Positions 43,963-53,652 of a stretch of 64,000 nucleotides of DNA are shown here, one piece after another. The stretch lies in the NCBI RefSeq assembly GCF_048541835.1, contig NZ_JBLEOY010000001.1, forward strand, positions 248,001 to 312,000. The letters are read 5' to 3'. Position 1 is the stretch's first letter. Every line of letters starts with the position of its first letter. The position numbers and the translations under genes were made by a program. This stretch comes from QIJE01 sp048541835 (GTDB lineage: Bacteria; SZUA-79; Acidulodesulfobacterales; Acidulodesulfobacteraceae). A model generated the notes under the pieces. That model was not told where the DNA came from. It was given only the letters and a program-made list of their open reading frames with translations, and made no database searches.

Positions 43963-45204
43963 TTATCCAATCTTGCCGAGAACAGTAAGATTTCTGCCCT
44001 CTTTATTCTCAAATAACCGCCGATAAACTCTTTTTACCGCTGTTTCGTCAACTTCATCTATTTTTTTTAGAACATGAGCCTCAGAAACATATCCGCCTTC
44101 ATATATTTCATTTATAGCATTGCGATTCATTATATGCCCTGTAGATTCTATACTTAGAAGAAATCCGTCATATATGTGTTTTTTTGCATTCCTAATATCT
44201 TCGTCTTTAATATTATTTTCTACTATATCGTCTATTATGCTAAAAATCAGTTTTCTTGAAAGTTCAAATTTATTTGGAGAAACGCCTGCGTATATATATA
44301 AATAACCGTCAAATTTATGAAAAACAACATTAGAATAGATGGAGTATGCGAGCCCTTTATTCTCTCTTACTTCTTGAAAAAGTTTGGAACTGACCGAACC
44401 GCCTAATATCGTATTTAAAACCTCTAATGTAAAAAAATCTTCATCAGTCCTGCATATGCCATCGAGACCTATAAAAAAATGCGTTTGCTCTAAATCTTTA
44501 TCATGAAAAAAATTGCCGTATACCTTAGATGCTTCTATCGTTTTTTCTACTGCCTTATCACTTGCATCATGTACCGTTTTACTCATATGCCGATTTATAG
44601 AGTCGGCTATTTTATCATGCTCAAGGTTCCCTGCAGCTGAAATCACCATGTTTCGAGGATTATAATGAGTTCGGTAATAGCTTAATATTTTTTCTCTGCT
44701 AAAATTTTTTATAGTATCTGCCGTCCCAAGTATCGGATATGCATACGTAGAATTTCCGTAAAAGTCTTTATGAAAAAGTTCCATGGAATAATCGGAAGGG
44801 TCATCCTGAACTCCTGATATTTCCTGCAAAATTACGCCTTTTTCTTTTTCTATTTCGCCTGCCGGAAAAACCGAATTGAACATCATGTCTATTAAAAGAT
44901 CTATGGCACTATCATAGTTTTTATATAAGGCCTTAGTGTAAAGGCAGGTAAGTTCTGTTCCCGTAAAGGCGTTTAATGCGCCGCCCATAAAATCTATTTC
45001 TATATTTATATCCCTATATGTTCTATTTTTAGTTCCTTTAAAGAGCAAGTGCTCTATAAAATGAGATATACCGTTAAAACCGGCAGACTCATGAGCGCTG
45101 CCGGTTTTAACCCATAATCCTATACTTACGGAATTAAAATGTGATTTTTTTTCGGTTATAAGCGTGATGCCGGACTGTAATATTTCCTTTTTAAAATTTT
45201 TCAT
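43963..45204 (-). CDS. M16-family zinc protease (mitochondrial processing peptidase-like)
   Basis: 413 residues. The inverted zinc motif H-x2-E-H is in GISHFIEHLLFKGT near residue 48, with the distal Glu expected in the EIDFMGGALNAFTGTELTC segment. The C-terminal half has ADSINRHMSK and NTILGGSVSSKLFQEVRENKGLAYSIYS, the usual R/Y pair for substrate binding. It degrades or processes peptides. It follows pnp with a four-base overlap (ATGA), a gene order seen in many bacteria (rpsO-pnp-ymxG). Confidence 0.93.
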   Translation of the reverse strand: MKNFKKEILQSGITLITEKKSHFNSVSIGLWVKTGSAHESAGFNGISHFIEHLLFKGTKNRTYRDINIEIDFMGGALNAFTGTELTCLYTKALYKNYDSAIDLLIDMMFNSVFPAGEIEKEKGVILQEISGVQDDPSDYSMELFHKDFYGNSTYAYPILGTADTIKNFSREKILSYYRTHYNPRNMVISAAGNLEHDKIADSINRHMSKTVHDASDKAVEKTIEASKVYGNFFHDKDLEQTHFFIGLDGICRTDEDFFTLEVLNTILGGSVSSKLFQEVRENKGLAYSIYSNVVFHKFDGYLYIYAGVSPNKFELSRKLIFSIIDDIVENNIKDEDIRNAKKHIYDGFLLSIESTGHIMNRNAINEIYEGGYVSEAHVLKKIDEVDETAVKRVYRRLFENKEGRNLTVLGKIG

Positions 45205-47270
45205 AAAGTTTCTTTTCTGGAAAGTTTTATTTTACCCGCTTTATCTACGTCTATGACCTTAACTTTTATCTCGTCTCCTTCCTTCAAAACATCGGAAACC
45301 TTTTCTACCCTTTTATTATCTATCTGAGAAATATGGACAAGCCCGTCGGTTCCTGGAAATATCTCTACGAATGCCCCGAAATCCATTATCTTTCTAACCT
45401 TACCATAATAAATCTTGCCTATTTCTGCCTCCTGGGTTATATCGTTTATCATAGCTACGGCAAGATTTAAAGACTCTCCGTTAGAAGAAGAGACGGTAAC
45501 CTTTCCCGAGTCCTCGATATCAACTTTTGCTCCGGTTTTTTCTATTATTCCCCTAATGACCTTTCCACCGGAACCGATAACATCCCTTACCTTTTCGGGT
45601 TTGACCGATATCGTAATTATTCTCGGGGCATTATTAGCCATTTCTGCTCTTGGTTCGGATATCGACTGAAGCATAATATTAAGTATATGCAAGCGACCTT
45701 CCTTTGCCTGAGAAAGAGCATTTCTTAAAGTCTCTCTCGTAACCCCTGAAATTTTAATATCCATCTGTAAGGCCGTTACGCCCTGTGCGGTACCCGCAAC
45801 CTTAAAATCCATATCTCCAAGATGGTCTTCGTCTCCTAAGATATCGGAAAGAATTGCGATTTTATCTCCCTCTTTTATGAGTCCCATCGCAATTCCGGCA
45901 ACGGGGGCCTTTATCGGGACACCGGCATCCATTAAAGATAATGTTCCTCCACAAATCGTAGCTTGCGAAGAAGAACCATTAGATTCAAGTATCTCCGAAA
46001 CCAATCTTATGGTATAAGGAAACTCCTCCGCCGTTGGAATAACATATCTAAGAGCCTTTTCACCGAGCGACCCGTGACCTATTTCTCTCCTGCCGGGAGA
46101 CCTTAACGGCGCAACTTCGCCTACCGAAAACGGCGGAAAATTATAATGCAGCATAAATCTTTTAGTAGATTCCTTTTCCGGGGCATCTACTATCTGCTCG
46201 TCAAATTTGGTGCCGAGGGTAGCGGCAACAAGAGCCTGCGTTTCACCACGTGTAAAAATTGCACTTCCGTGAGCCATGGGCAATTCACCTACCGAACAAC
46301 TAATAGGCCTTATATCTCTGAGACCCCTTCCGTCAATCCTTGATCCTTCATTGATGATCCTGCTTCTCAATAAATCCTTCTGAAGCGATTCTAATATTTG
46401 GTCTATTGATCTATCCTGATCGGGATAAGATTCCTTAAGGAGTTCTATAATTTTAGAGTTCAAATTTGCTATCTTTTCATTCCTTTCCAACTTTGCCGGT
46501 ATTTGTAAGGCCTCAGACAAATCGTCATAGGCAATCTCCTTAACTTTCTCAGGCAACCCTTTCGGCACTTCAAGCTCTTCTACTACTACTTTGTTAATAT
46601 TTATTTCGGATAAAATATTATTCTGAAATTCTACTAATTCCTTTATCTTACCGTGACCGAATTCTATTGCCGAAAGAATCTCCTCTTCGTCTAATTCGTT
46701 AAAACTGCCTTCTACCATCGTTATGGCATCTTTAGAGCCTGCGACTACGAGGAACATATCACTGCTTTCAATCTCTTTATATGTGGGATTTATGATAAAA
46801 TCATCGTTTACTCGAGCAATTCTGACCCCGGCAGTAGGACCGTCAAACGGCGCCTCCGAAATCATTAATGAAAACGAAACACCTATCATGGCAGCCATGT
46901 CCGGATCGTTTTCGTCATCCATAGAGACGACGGTGGCTATCACTTGAGTATCAAAAAAATAATTATCGGGAAAAAGCGGCCTTATGGGTCTATCTAAAAA
47001 CCTTGACGTTAAAACCTCTTTTTCCGACGGTCTTGCTTCTCTTTTGAAAAATCCCCCCGGTATCTTTCCCGCTGAATAATATTTTTCTACATAATTTACC
47101 GTAAGGGGTAAAAAGTCGATACCTTCTTTTATACGTTTATTTAAACATGCCGTAACAAGAACCTTCGTATCGCCTATAGTGACAAAAGCGCTGCCCGATG
47201 CCTGTTTTGCGAGCCTTCCCGTCTCGATAGTTATTTTTTTACCGTTAAGCATTAAAGTATTGCTTATCAT
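45201..47270 (-). CDS. pnp: Polyribonucleotide nucleotidyltransferase
   Basis: 689 residues from ATG at 47268-47270, which has GGGAG six bases upstream; a longer ORF start at 47315 has no ribosome site and adds 15 non-conserved residues. Two RNase PH domains (ACLNKRIKEGIDFLPLTVNY; FDEQIVDAPEKESTKRFMLHYNFPPFSVGE; GRREIGHGSLGEKAL), a KH domain (VRDVIGSGGKVIRGIIEKTGA) and an S1 domain (YYGKVRKIMDFGAFVEIFPG) appear in that order. It degrades RNA 3' to 5' with phosphate. It is downstream of rpsO across a long hairpin. Confidence 0.96.
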   Translation of the reverse strand: MISNTLMLNGKKITIETGRLAKQASGSAFVTIGDTKVLVTACLNKRIKEGIDFLPLTVNYVEKYYSAGKIPGGFFKREARPSEKEVLTSRFLDRPIRPLFPDNYFFDTQVIATVVSMDDENDPDMAAMIGVSFSLMISEAPFDGPTAGVRIARVNDDFIINPTYKEIESSDMFLVVAGSKDAITMVEGSFNELDEEEILSAIEFGHGKIKELVEFQNNILSEININKVVVEELEVPKGLPEKVKEIAYDDLSEALQIPAKLERNEKIANLNSKIIELLKESYPDQDRSIDQILESLQKDLLRSRIINEGSRIDGRGLRDIRPISCSVGELPMAHGSAIFTRGETQALVAATLGTKFDEQIVDAPEKESTKRFMLHYNFPPFSVGEVAPLRSPGRREIGHGSLGEKALRYVIPTAEEFPYTIRLVSEILESNGSSSQATICGGTLSLMDAGVPIKAPVAGIAMGLIKEGDKIAILSDILGDEDHLGDMDFKVAGTAQGVTALQMDIKISGVTRETLRNALSQAKEGRLHILNIMLQSISEPRAEMANNAPRIITISVKPEKVRDVIGSGGKVIRGIIEKTGAKVDIEDSGKVTVSSSNGESLNLAVAMINDITQEAEIGKIYYGKVRKIMDFGAFVEIFPGTDGLVHISQIDNKRVEKVSDVLKEGDEIKVKVIDVDKAGKIKLSRKETL

Positions 47271-47327
47271 TTTATCTCCCGTTAAAATTCTATTAAGATT
47301 TGACACTATTATCAAATCTATTAACCT

Positions 47328-47371
47328 GACAATAAAAGATATGTTTGTTTATAAACATATCTTTTATTGTC
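47328..47371 (-). terminator. 19-base-pair hairpin between rpsO and pnp
   Basis: A perfect 19-bp stem with a six-base loop lies three bases past the rpsO stop, reading GACAATAAAAGATATGTTT on one arm. In the minus direction no long T-run follows, so readthrough into pnp is likely. In E. coli the rpsO-pnp interval holds a terminator and an RNase III site that controls pnp autoregulation. The stem here is long enough for RNase III cleavage, which is inference. Confidence 0.6.
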
Positions 47372-47374
47372 GTT

Positions 47375-47644
47375 TTATTTGCGCAGTTCAAGCGCTTTAA
47401 TTAAAGATTTATATCTGACTTCGTCTTTACCCTTTAAATAATCCAAGAGATGCCTTCTTTTTGATACCATTTTCAAAAGCCCTCTCCTTGAATGATGGTC
47501 CTTAACAAACTTTTTAAAATGTTCAGACAGTAGATTGATACGGTAAGTAGTCAATGCAACCTGCACCTCTACCGAACCGGAATCATTCTCATGCGTTTTA
47601 AACTTCTGAATTATTACATCTTTTTCTTCTTTTGAAATGGACAT
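47375..47644 (-). CDS. rpsO: 30S ribosomal protein S15
   Basis: 89 residues. Hallmarks are KTHENDSGSVEVQVALTTYRINLL, LSEHFKKFVKDHHSRRGLLKMVSKRRHLLDYLKG and the C-terminal RYKSLIKALELRK. It binds 16S rRNA helices 20-22 early in 30S assembly. A strong ribosome binding site (AAGGAGGGGG) precedes it. It is between truB and pnp in the conserved operon. Confidence 0.98.
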   Translation of the reverse strand: MSISKEEKDVIIQKFKTHENDSGSVEVQVALTTYRINLLSEHFKKFVKDHHSRRGLLKMVSKRRHLLDYLKGKDEVRYKSLIKALELRK

Positions 47645-47687
47645 ATAAATTAACCCCCTCCTTAAATATAATATTTTGTTTTATTAT

Positions 47688-48419
47688 TTACTCCGCTATA
47701 TCAATTTTGAGGCTGTTCATCGGAATAATGTTTTTAGTTATAAAGTCGACACCCTTCTCTAAAGATTCTAATGGCAGAGCTTCGGAAATATCGAAACCTC
47801 CAGCATTTGTTCTTTTAAGACTGTATAAATGAGCCGGCATATCAAATTTATCCATTATGTCCTGCGCCATCGCCCTCACATACGTCCCCTTAGAGACTGT
47901 GCATTTAAAATTTATATACGGATTATCATATGATTTAACTTCAAACTCATATATTTTAACCACCGAAGTCGGGTTATCCGGTATTATGTCTACATGCTTC
48001 CTCGCATATTTATACAACGGCACTCCTTTGTACTTCTTTGCACTAAAAGCAGGTATCTTTTGAACAAAATCCCCTTTTAATTTACTTAAGTAATCGACTA
48101 TATTCTTTAATTCGAAACTCGTAACCTCTTTATTACCGTTAGAAGCACCTAAAATATCTAAGGTATCGGTACTCATACCCAGTTTAAAAGTCCCTTCGTA
48201 AGACTTTGGAATATTTATGAGGTTGTCTTGAAGTTTAGTCGCTTTATTTAAAAGAATCGGCAACACTCCCGTTGCGAAGGGATCTAATGTTCCGGCATGT
48301 CCCACTTTAGAGCAATTAAGCTCCTTCTTGATCAATGAATCTACCCTGAAAGATGTCATACCTACCGGCTTGTCTACAACAATAATCCCGCTTATGCCGT
48401 CATTTTTACGCAACTTCAT
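47688..48419 (-). CDS. truB: tRNA pseudouridine(55) synthase
   Basis: 243 residues. IVVDKPVGMTSFRVDSLIK and the catalytic Asp in VGHAGTLDPFATGVLPILL are family hallmarks, followed by KSYEGTFKLGMSTDTLD, KIPAFSAKKYKGVPLYKYAR and VSKGTYVRAMAQDI. It makes Psi55 in the T-loop of tRNAs. It ends before the PUA domain found in some homologues. Neighbours are nrnA upstream and rpsO downstream, the common bacterial order. Confidence 0.97.
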   Translation of the reverse strand: MKLRKNDGISGIIVVDKPVGMTSFRVDSLIKKELNCSKVGHAGTLDPFATGVLPILLNKATKLQDNLINIPKSYEGTFKLGMSTDTLDILGASNGNKEVTSFELKNIVDYLSKLKGDFVQKIPAFSAKKYKGVPLYKYARKHVDIIPDNPTSVVKIYEFEVKSYDNPYINFKCTVSKGTYVRAMAQDIMDKFDMPAHLYSLKRTNAGGFDISEALPLESLEKGVDFITKNIIPMNSLKIDIAE

Positions 48420-48427
48420 AGTTTAAA

Positions 48428-49552
48428 TTATATAACCTCGTTGCAATATTTATATACTTCCTTTTTAATGTCGTTCAAATCACCATTTGCCTTGCAGCCT
48501 GCAGCAAACTTATGTCCGCCTCCGCCGAATTTTTCGGCGACATAAGCAACATTAGCATAACTTTTGGATCTAAAATTTAACCTATAATGATTAAAGCCCG
48601 CCTCTCTAAAAAATATCGCTATTTCAACATCCTGTATTGACCTCGGATAATTTACGAAATTTTCATATAAACCGTTAACCCTATTTCCATCCGACTCTTT
48701 CAAGACATCTTCTATCATCTTTTTAGTCCCAACCATTGATGCAACCCTTCCGTTTAAAGCGAACTCTAAGGTATTTAAACTTTTCCCCAACAAAAAATAC
48801 ATCTCAGCCGGTTTTGTTTCAAAAAGCTCGGTAGCAATTTTAGACAAATCCAAATTATACCCGCTTAAAACGGAACAGATATAAAAAGATCTTTTGTTAG
48901 CAGAAGAATAATGAAAAGAGCCGGTATCGGTCAAGATAGATGTATATAAGGACAATGCAATATCATCGTTTATAAAGGATAATACGCCCTTTCTTGCCTC
49001 CAAATCATGCGGAAGAGGTTCTCTTAAGGCATCGCCTAAAAAATTATCGTATGGAGAAAAATTAATTCCGCACGTACGAGCGCCATATGCCAATAAAAGA
49101 TAAAAAAGAATCTCTCCAGTTGAACTTGCATCTGGCAATACGAGGTTTAGATGTCCAAAATAAGTATTCGTAAAATGATGATCTATGTTTATTATCCTAT
49201 TGATACCAAAAAGCTGCTCATAACCTAGGCCTATTCTGGAAAATTCACCGCAATCTACAACTACAAGCAAATCTATAGGTTCTTCCGGAAACTCATTTAT
49301 AAATTTGTCCGTCTGCGGCAAAAATTTTAAGTTATTCGGAATTTGGTCTTTATCATAGAAATAAACGTCTTTATCTAACGCCTGCAAAAAAAGCCCTACG
49401 GCAATTACAGAGCTTATAGCATCGCCCTCCGGATTTTCATGAGTGGCTATAAGAACTTTTTTAGATGTTTCTATGACGCGAAATATATCGTCCGTAAAAT
49501 TATTTAATGCCTTTAAATCCGAAACGGAATATTCTTTTTTTATAGATATCAT
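48428..49552 (-). CDS. nrnA: Bifunctional oligoribonuclease / PAP phosphatase NrnA (DHH family)
   Basis: 374 residues. The DHH phosphoesterase domain has ATHENPEGDAISSVIAVG (D motif), VVVDCGEFSRIG, INIDHHFTN (DHH) and the DHHA1 domain ends with GGGGHKFAAGCK. It degrades nanoRNAs and may hydrolyse 3'-phosphoadenosine 5'-phosphate. About 30 residues longer than typical NrnA because of an insertion near residues 165-190 (YGARTCGINFSPYDNFLGDA). It is encoded between rbfA and truB, as in many firmicutes and deltaproteobacteria. The exact 5' start is not certain. Confidence 0.9.
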   Translation of the reverse strand: MISIKKEYSVSDLKALNNFTDDIFRVIETSKKVLIATHENPEGDAISSVIAVGLFLQALDKDVYFYDKDQIPNNLKFLPQTDKFINEFPEEPIDLLVVVDCGEFSRIGLGYEQLFGINRIINIDHHFTNTYFGHLNLVLPDASSTGEILFYLLLAYGARTCGINFSPYDNFLGDALREPLPHDLEARKGVLSFINDDIALSLYTSILTDTGSFHYSSANKRSFYICSVLSGYNLDLSKIATELFETKPAEMYFLLGKSLNTLEFALNGRVASMVGTKKMIEDVLKESDGNRVNGLYENFVNYPRSIQDVEIAIFFREAGFNHYRLNFRSKSYANVAYVAEKFGGGGHKFAAGCKANGDLNDIKKEVYKYCNEVI

Positions 49553-49597
49553 AATAACAGCATGCTCTAAATTTATTATTATTGTTATTATTATTCG

Positions 49598-49987
49598 CTA
49601 TTTGCCGGAGTTATACTCATTTATAATCATATTTATCTTGTATGCCTCATGTAATCCGCCATAATATTCAAATCTTATATCCGGCACGACTCTTAATAAC
49701 ACTTTAGAGAACACCTCCCTTTTAATAAAATTTTTGGAACTCTCAAAACCGCTCAGCGCCTTTTTTATCTCCTTTTCGGGGCCTATTACGCTAAAAAATA
49801 TTTTGCAAAACTTTAAGTCTTTAGAAACCTCGGCATTTATAACGGTAACGTTTTTAAGCCTATTGTCGTTCACCTTAAATTCCAGACACAAAGAAACCTC
49901 TCTTGCAATAAGATTTGAAACTCTTTTGTTTCGTTTAATCAATTCTTGTATTACCTCCCGAAGCTTCCCGCAAAAACTTACGGCCAC
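49598..49987 (-). CDS. rbfA: Ribosome-binding factor A
   Basis: 129 residues with a GTG start that overlaps the infB stop (TAGTG). The KH-like fold shows in IAREVSLCLEFKVNDNRLK, VTVINAEVSKDLKFCKIFFSV and the C-terminal LLRVVPDIRFEYYGGLHEA. It helps 16S rRNA 5' processing and cold adaptation by binding the 30S subunit. Position after infB is standard. Confidence 0.93.
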   Translation of the reverse strand: MAVSFCGKLREVIQELIKRNKRVSNLIAREVSLCLEFKVNDNRLKNVTVINAEVSKDLKFCKIFFSVIGPEKEIKKALSGFESSKNFIKREVFSKVLLRVVPDIRFEYYGGLHEAYKINMIINEYNSGK

Positions 49988-52305
49988 TACGATTCAAGGG
50001 TTTGTTTTATATATTCTATATCGTAGGCTTCTATTATGTCGCCTACTTTTATATCGTTGAAATTTTCAAGAAGTATTCCACATTCAAAATTTATTTGAAC
50101 CTCTTTGACGTCTTCTTTGAATCTTTTTAGCGAATCTACGTGTCCGGTATGGATTACGACACTATCCCTTAAGAGTCTGATCTTAGACGATCTTTTAATA
50201 AACCCGTCTATCACAAATGACCCCGCAACCGTTCCGGACCTCGGAACTACGAATACGTCTCTGACCTCTGCCTTACCCGTTATTCTCTCTTCCTCTATGG
50301 GAGACAATAGTCCTTCCATTGCATCCCTGATGTCCTTAACCGCATCATAAATAATACCATAATATCTTATCTCTATCCCTTCGTTTTCGCTCAAAACCAG
50401 AGCTTTCGGTTCCGGGCGAACATTAAAAGCAATAATTATAGAATTAGTAGCTCTTGCAAGCATGACATCGCTTTCCGTAATCGCCGATGCCCCGCTATGT
50501 ATAATATTGACTTTTACTTTTGCATTGGAAAGTTTCTTAAAGGACTGTATTAGTGCTTCCATAGAGCCGTAAACATCTGCTTTGACTATTAATTTTAGCT
50601 CTTTTACATCGCCCGACTTTATCTTTGCGTATAATCCTTCAAGTGTTAGTCTCGCATTGGAAGTCAGCTCCGACTCTCTATGTTTTAGTTGCCTTTCTAA
50701 GCTTATCCTTTTTGCATCCCTTTCGTTTTTCAGTACGATAAAATTGTCGCCAGGGGACGAAACTCCCTCTAACCCGAATATCTCTATAGGAGTGGATGGG
50801 GCAGCTTCGCTTATTTTATTGCCTCTGTAATCCAGCATGGCTCTAACTTTAACGTAATATAAACCGCATACGGCACTATCATTGACTCTCAATGTTCCGC
50901 TCTGTATTAATATCGTAGCCGCAGGACCCCTTCCTCTATCTAGCTTGGCTTCAATAACCGTCCCTCTTGCAGGTTTATCTGGGTTTGCCTTTAATTCTAA
51001 AATTTCGGCTTGAAGCATGATCGTATCGAGAAGATCTTTTACTCCGTTACCAAGTTTAGCAGAGACATTTACATACAATGTAGTTCCGCCAGACTCCTCC
51101 GGAACGAGATCGTATTCCATAAGACTACTTTTAATTTTATCGGGATTTGCACCGGGCTTATCTATTTTATTTATCGCTACTATTATAGGAACATCGGCTG
51201 CTTTGGCATGGTTTATCGCCTCTATAGTTTGAGGCATGACACCGTCGTCAGCTGCAACCACCAGGACCACTATGTCCGTTATGCCAGCACCCCTTGCCCT
51301 CATTTGCGTAAATGCTTCATGACCCGGCGTATCCAAAAAAGTAATCATAGAGTCGGCAACCTTGACGCTGTAAGCGCCTATATGTTGCGTTATCCCCCCT
51401 GTTTCATTCGACATTACGTTTGTTTTCCTTATAGCATCAAGCAAAGAGGTCTTGCCGTGATCGACATGCCCCATAACCGTAACTACCGGCGCACGAGACA
51501 CAAGCGTTTCCGGGGCATCTACAGATTCTTCTAAGGCAATAGTTTCGTTAAATCCGACATTATCTACGGTATATCCGTATTCGGAGGAAATAAGCGAGGC
51601 GGCATCTATATCTATTACATGATTAATGGTAGCTATGATTCCTACATCCATTAATTTTTTTATAACCTCGGATGCCTTAACACCTATCGTCTGAGATAAA
51701 TCGTTTACGGTTATGCCGTTGCTTATTTTAATTACTTTTTTCGAAGCTTTTCTTTCCGGTATTATCTGCTTGGTTCGAACAGCTTGTTTAAATGATTTGC
51801 CGCTTCCGAATTTTCTTCTATGCTTTCTATAAACAAAAGATTCCCCCTCTCTCGAGGCATCTACAAATTTTTTATGCCCCTTTTTAGCTTCCTCTTTCTT
51901 AATAGGTTTTTTATGCAAAGCGGCAACGCGACCTTTCTCCCCACCTGTATTCTTTGCTTTTGGCGGCACTGAAGTCTTTGTTGTGCTTAACGCATCGGTA
52001 TTTCCGCGAACCGGTTTTTTACTGCCGTTTTTAGATACGGTAATATTTTCTTTTGGCGATGCTTGAGTAACAGGACCGGCTTTTTCGACTTCAGCGATTT
52101 TCGATTTAGAGCTATCTTCCTTCGCTAAAACATCGGTAGATTCCAATGGAGACTCTATCTTGCTTTCAGAGACCGTTTCGGTCGAATTTACCTTAGTTTC
52201 TTTTACTTCAGTCTTAGTTACCCTTCTCCTTATAACACCTCTAGAGACCCTTCTTTCTTCCATCTTTTCATCTTCCTTTTTAATAAAATCCTGCTTATCC
52301 GTCAT
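49987..52305 (-). CDS. infB: Translation initiation factor IF-2
   Basis: 772 residues. An acidic/basic, Lys-rich N-terminal region (~1-200) precedes IF2N (GITVNDLSQTIGVKASEVIKKL) and the G domain: G1 GHVDHGKTSL, G3 DTPGHEAF, G4 NKID and G5 in NVSAKLGNG. Domains II-IV follow with RGPAATILIQSG and VDSLKRFKEDVKEVQINFECGI. It brings fMet-tRNA to the 30S P site and promotes subunit joining. It lies 13 bases after nusA in the operon. Confidence 0.98.
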   Translation of the reverse strand: MTDKQDFIKKEDEKMEERRVSRGVIRRRVTKTEVKETKVNSTETVSESKIESPLESTDVLAKEDSSKSKIAEVEKAGPVTQASPKENITVSKNGSKKPVRGNTDALSTTKTSVPPKAKNTGGEKGRVAALHKKPIKKEEAKKGHKKFVDASREGESFVYRKHRRKFGSGKSFKQAVRTKQIIPERKASKKVIKISNGITVNDLSQTIGVKASEVIKKLMDVGIIATINHVIDIDAASLISSEYGYTVDNVGFNETIALEESVDAPETLVSRAPVVTVMGHVDHGKTSLLDAIRKTNVMSNETGGITQHIGAYSVKVADSMITFLDTPGHEAFTQMRARGAGITDIVVLVVAADDGVMPQTIEAINHAKAADVPIIVAINKIDKPGANPDKIKSSLMEYDLVPEESGGTTLYVNVSAKLGNGVKDLLDTIMLQAEILELKANPDKPARGTVIEAKLDRGRGPAATILIQSGTLRVNDSAVCGLYYVKVRAMLDYRGNKISEAAPSTPIEIFGLEGVSSPGDNFIVLKNERDAKRISLERQLKHRESELTSNARLTLEGLYAKIKSGDVKELKLIVKADVYGSMEALIQSFKKLSNAKVKVNIIHSGASAITESDVMLARATNSIIIAFNVRPEPKALVLSENEGIEIRYYGIIYDAVKDIRDAMEGLLSPIEEERITGKAEVRDVFVVPRSGTVAGSFVIDGFIKRSSKIRLLRDSVVIHTGHVDSLKRFKEDVKEVQINFECGILLENFNDIKVGDIIEAYDIEYIKQTLES

Positions 52306-52318
52306 TTTTTTTCCGATT

Positions 52319-53620
52319 TTAGTTAATATCGTCGTCTATTTTTTCTTTAAGCAAGGTATCTGCTTTTACTCTATCTAAATATTCGTTTGCAGAGCCAATT
52401 ATCTTTTCTGCTTTTTTTGCATCCACTGCAATGTCTCCGGCTAATTCGGTCACATCTGCATTTACGATATCGTCAACCTTTGTATAACCGTTTTGATATA
52501 AAAGCTTTGCGGTAATGTCTCCGACTCCGGGTATATCCATAAGTTCTTTATATGCAGCCTTATCCTTTGCGGTAATTTTAGATTCACTGACTATATCTAT
52601 CTTATAACCGACAATTTTTGTAGCGAGTCTTACGTTCTGCCCCTGCTTGCCGATAGCGAGAGCAAGCTGATCATCCGGAACTATAACCGTAATCGACATT
52701 GCATCTTCATTGATTATAACACTGGACGCATCTACCGAGCTCAAAGCAGAGACAACAAATTTTGCCTGACTGTCTGAATAAGGTATAATGTCTATCTTTT
52801 CCCCTCTAAGTTCATTTGTTATACTCTGAATTCTAATTCCTCTCATCCCCACACATGCCCCGACCGGATCAACGTCCCTGTTTGTCGTAGCGACGGCAAC
52901 TTTAGACCTAAACCCCGGAACCCTTGCTACCTTTACTATTTTAACCACTCCGTCATAAATTTCCGGAACCTCCGCTTCGAAAAGTTTAGTCAAAAATTCA
53001 TCGGAAGCACGGGAAAGAATAAGCTTTGGCCCCCATTTTTCCATTTTAATATTTGATAATACCGATCTTATTCTATCATGGGGTTTGTATATTTCACTGT
53101 AAATCTGCTCCTGCTTAGGTAAAATTGCCTCTGTTTTTCCCAAATCTACGATTATCACCGACCTTTCCACCTTTCTGACGAGTCCGCTAACTATATCGCC
53201 TTTTCGTTCGTTAAACTCGTTAAAAATATTTTTATACTCTATTTCCTTTATTTTTTGAAATATAACCTGTTTGGCTACCTGAGCTTCTATCCTGCCATAT
53301 ATATTTTTTTCAACCTTAAGCCCAAGACTGTCTCCTAAAATTGCATCAGGATCGTTTTCAAGCGCTTCTTCAAAAGATATTTCCGTTTTGGGATTTTTAA
53401 TATCATCCGCTTCTACTACCTGTTTAAACATAAATACCTCTATCTCTCCACTCTCTTCGATAAAATGCGCTTCTAAATCATAACTGATGCCTAGATTCTT
53501 TCTGGCAATGGCAAGTATTGCCTGTTCCAGCGCTTCTACGACTAAATGCCTTTCTATGTTTTTATCCTTAGATACCTGATCTATCACCGGATTAAGGTCG
53601 TTTATGACGATTTGAGACAC
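52319..53620 (-). CDS. nusA: Transcription termination/antitermination protein NusA
   Basis: 433 residues. Domains: N-terminal RNAP-binding domain (~1-130), S1 (KGDIVSGLVRKVERSVIIVDLG), KH1 (PVGACVGMRGIRIQSITNELRGEKIDII) and KH2 (LALAIGKQGQNVRLATKIVGYKIDI), ending in a helix-hairpin-helix repeat (MDIPGVGDITAKLLYQNGYTKV). One such C-terminal repeat is present rather than the two of E. coli. It modulates pausing and termination. Position between rimP and infB is universal. Confidence 0.98.
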   Translation of the reverse strand: MSQIVINDLNPVIDQVSKDKNIERHLVVEALEQAILAIARKNLGISYDLEAHFIEESGEIEVFMFKQVVEADDIKNPKTEISFEEALENDPDAILGDSLGLKVEKNIYGRIEAQVAKQVIFQKIKEIEYKNIFNEFNERKGDIVSGLVRKVERSVIIVDLGKTEAILPKQEQIYSEIYKPHDRIRSVLSNIKMEKWGPKLILSRASDEFLTKLFEAEVPEIYDGVVKIVKVARVPGFRSKVAVATTNRDVDPVGACVGMRGIRIQSITNELRGEKIDIIPYSDSQAKFVVSALSSVDASSVIINEDAMSITVIVPDDQLALAIGKQGQNVRLATKIVGYKIDIVSESKITAKDKAAYKELMDIPGVGDITAKLLYQNGYTKVDDIVNADVTELAGDIAVDAKKAEKIIGSANEYLDRVKADTLLKEKIDDDIN

Positions 53621-53652
53621 TTTATGACTCTCCTTAATGTTATAAAATTATA

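Noticed and set aside
47271..47315. Upstream start for pnp adding 15 residues
   Set aside because: No ribosome binding site there, whereas GGGAG precedes the internal ATG at 47268-47270 and homology begins there.
51010..51534. 174-residue plus-strand ORF opposite infB
   Set aside because: It is antisense to the conserved G domain of infB and has no recognisable protein character.
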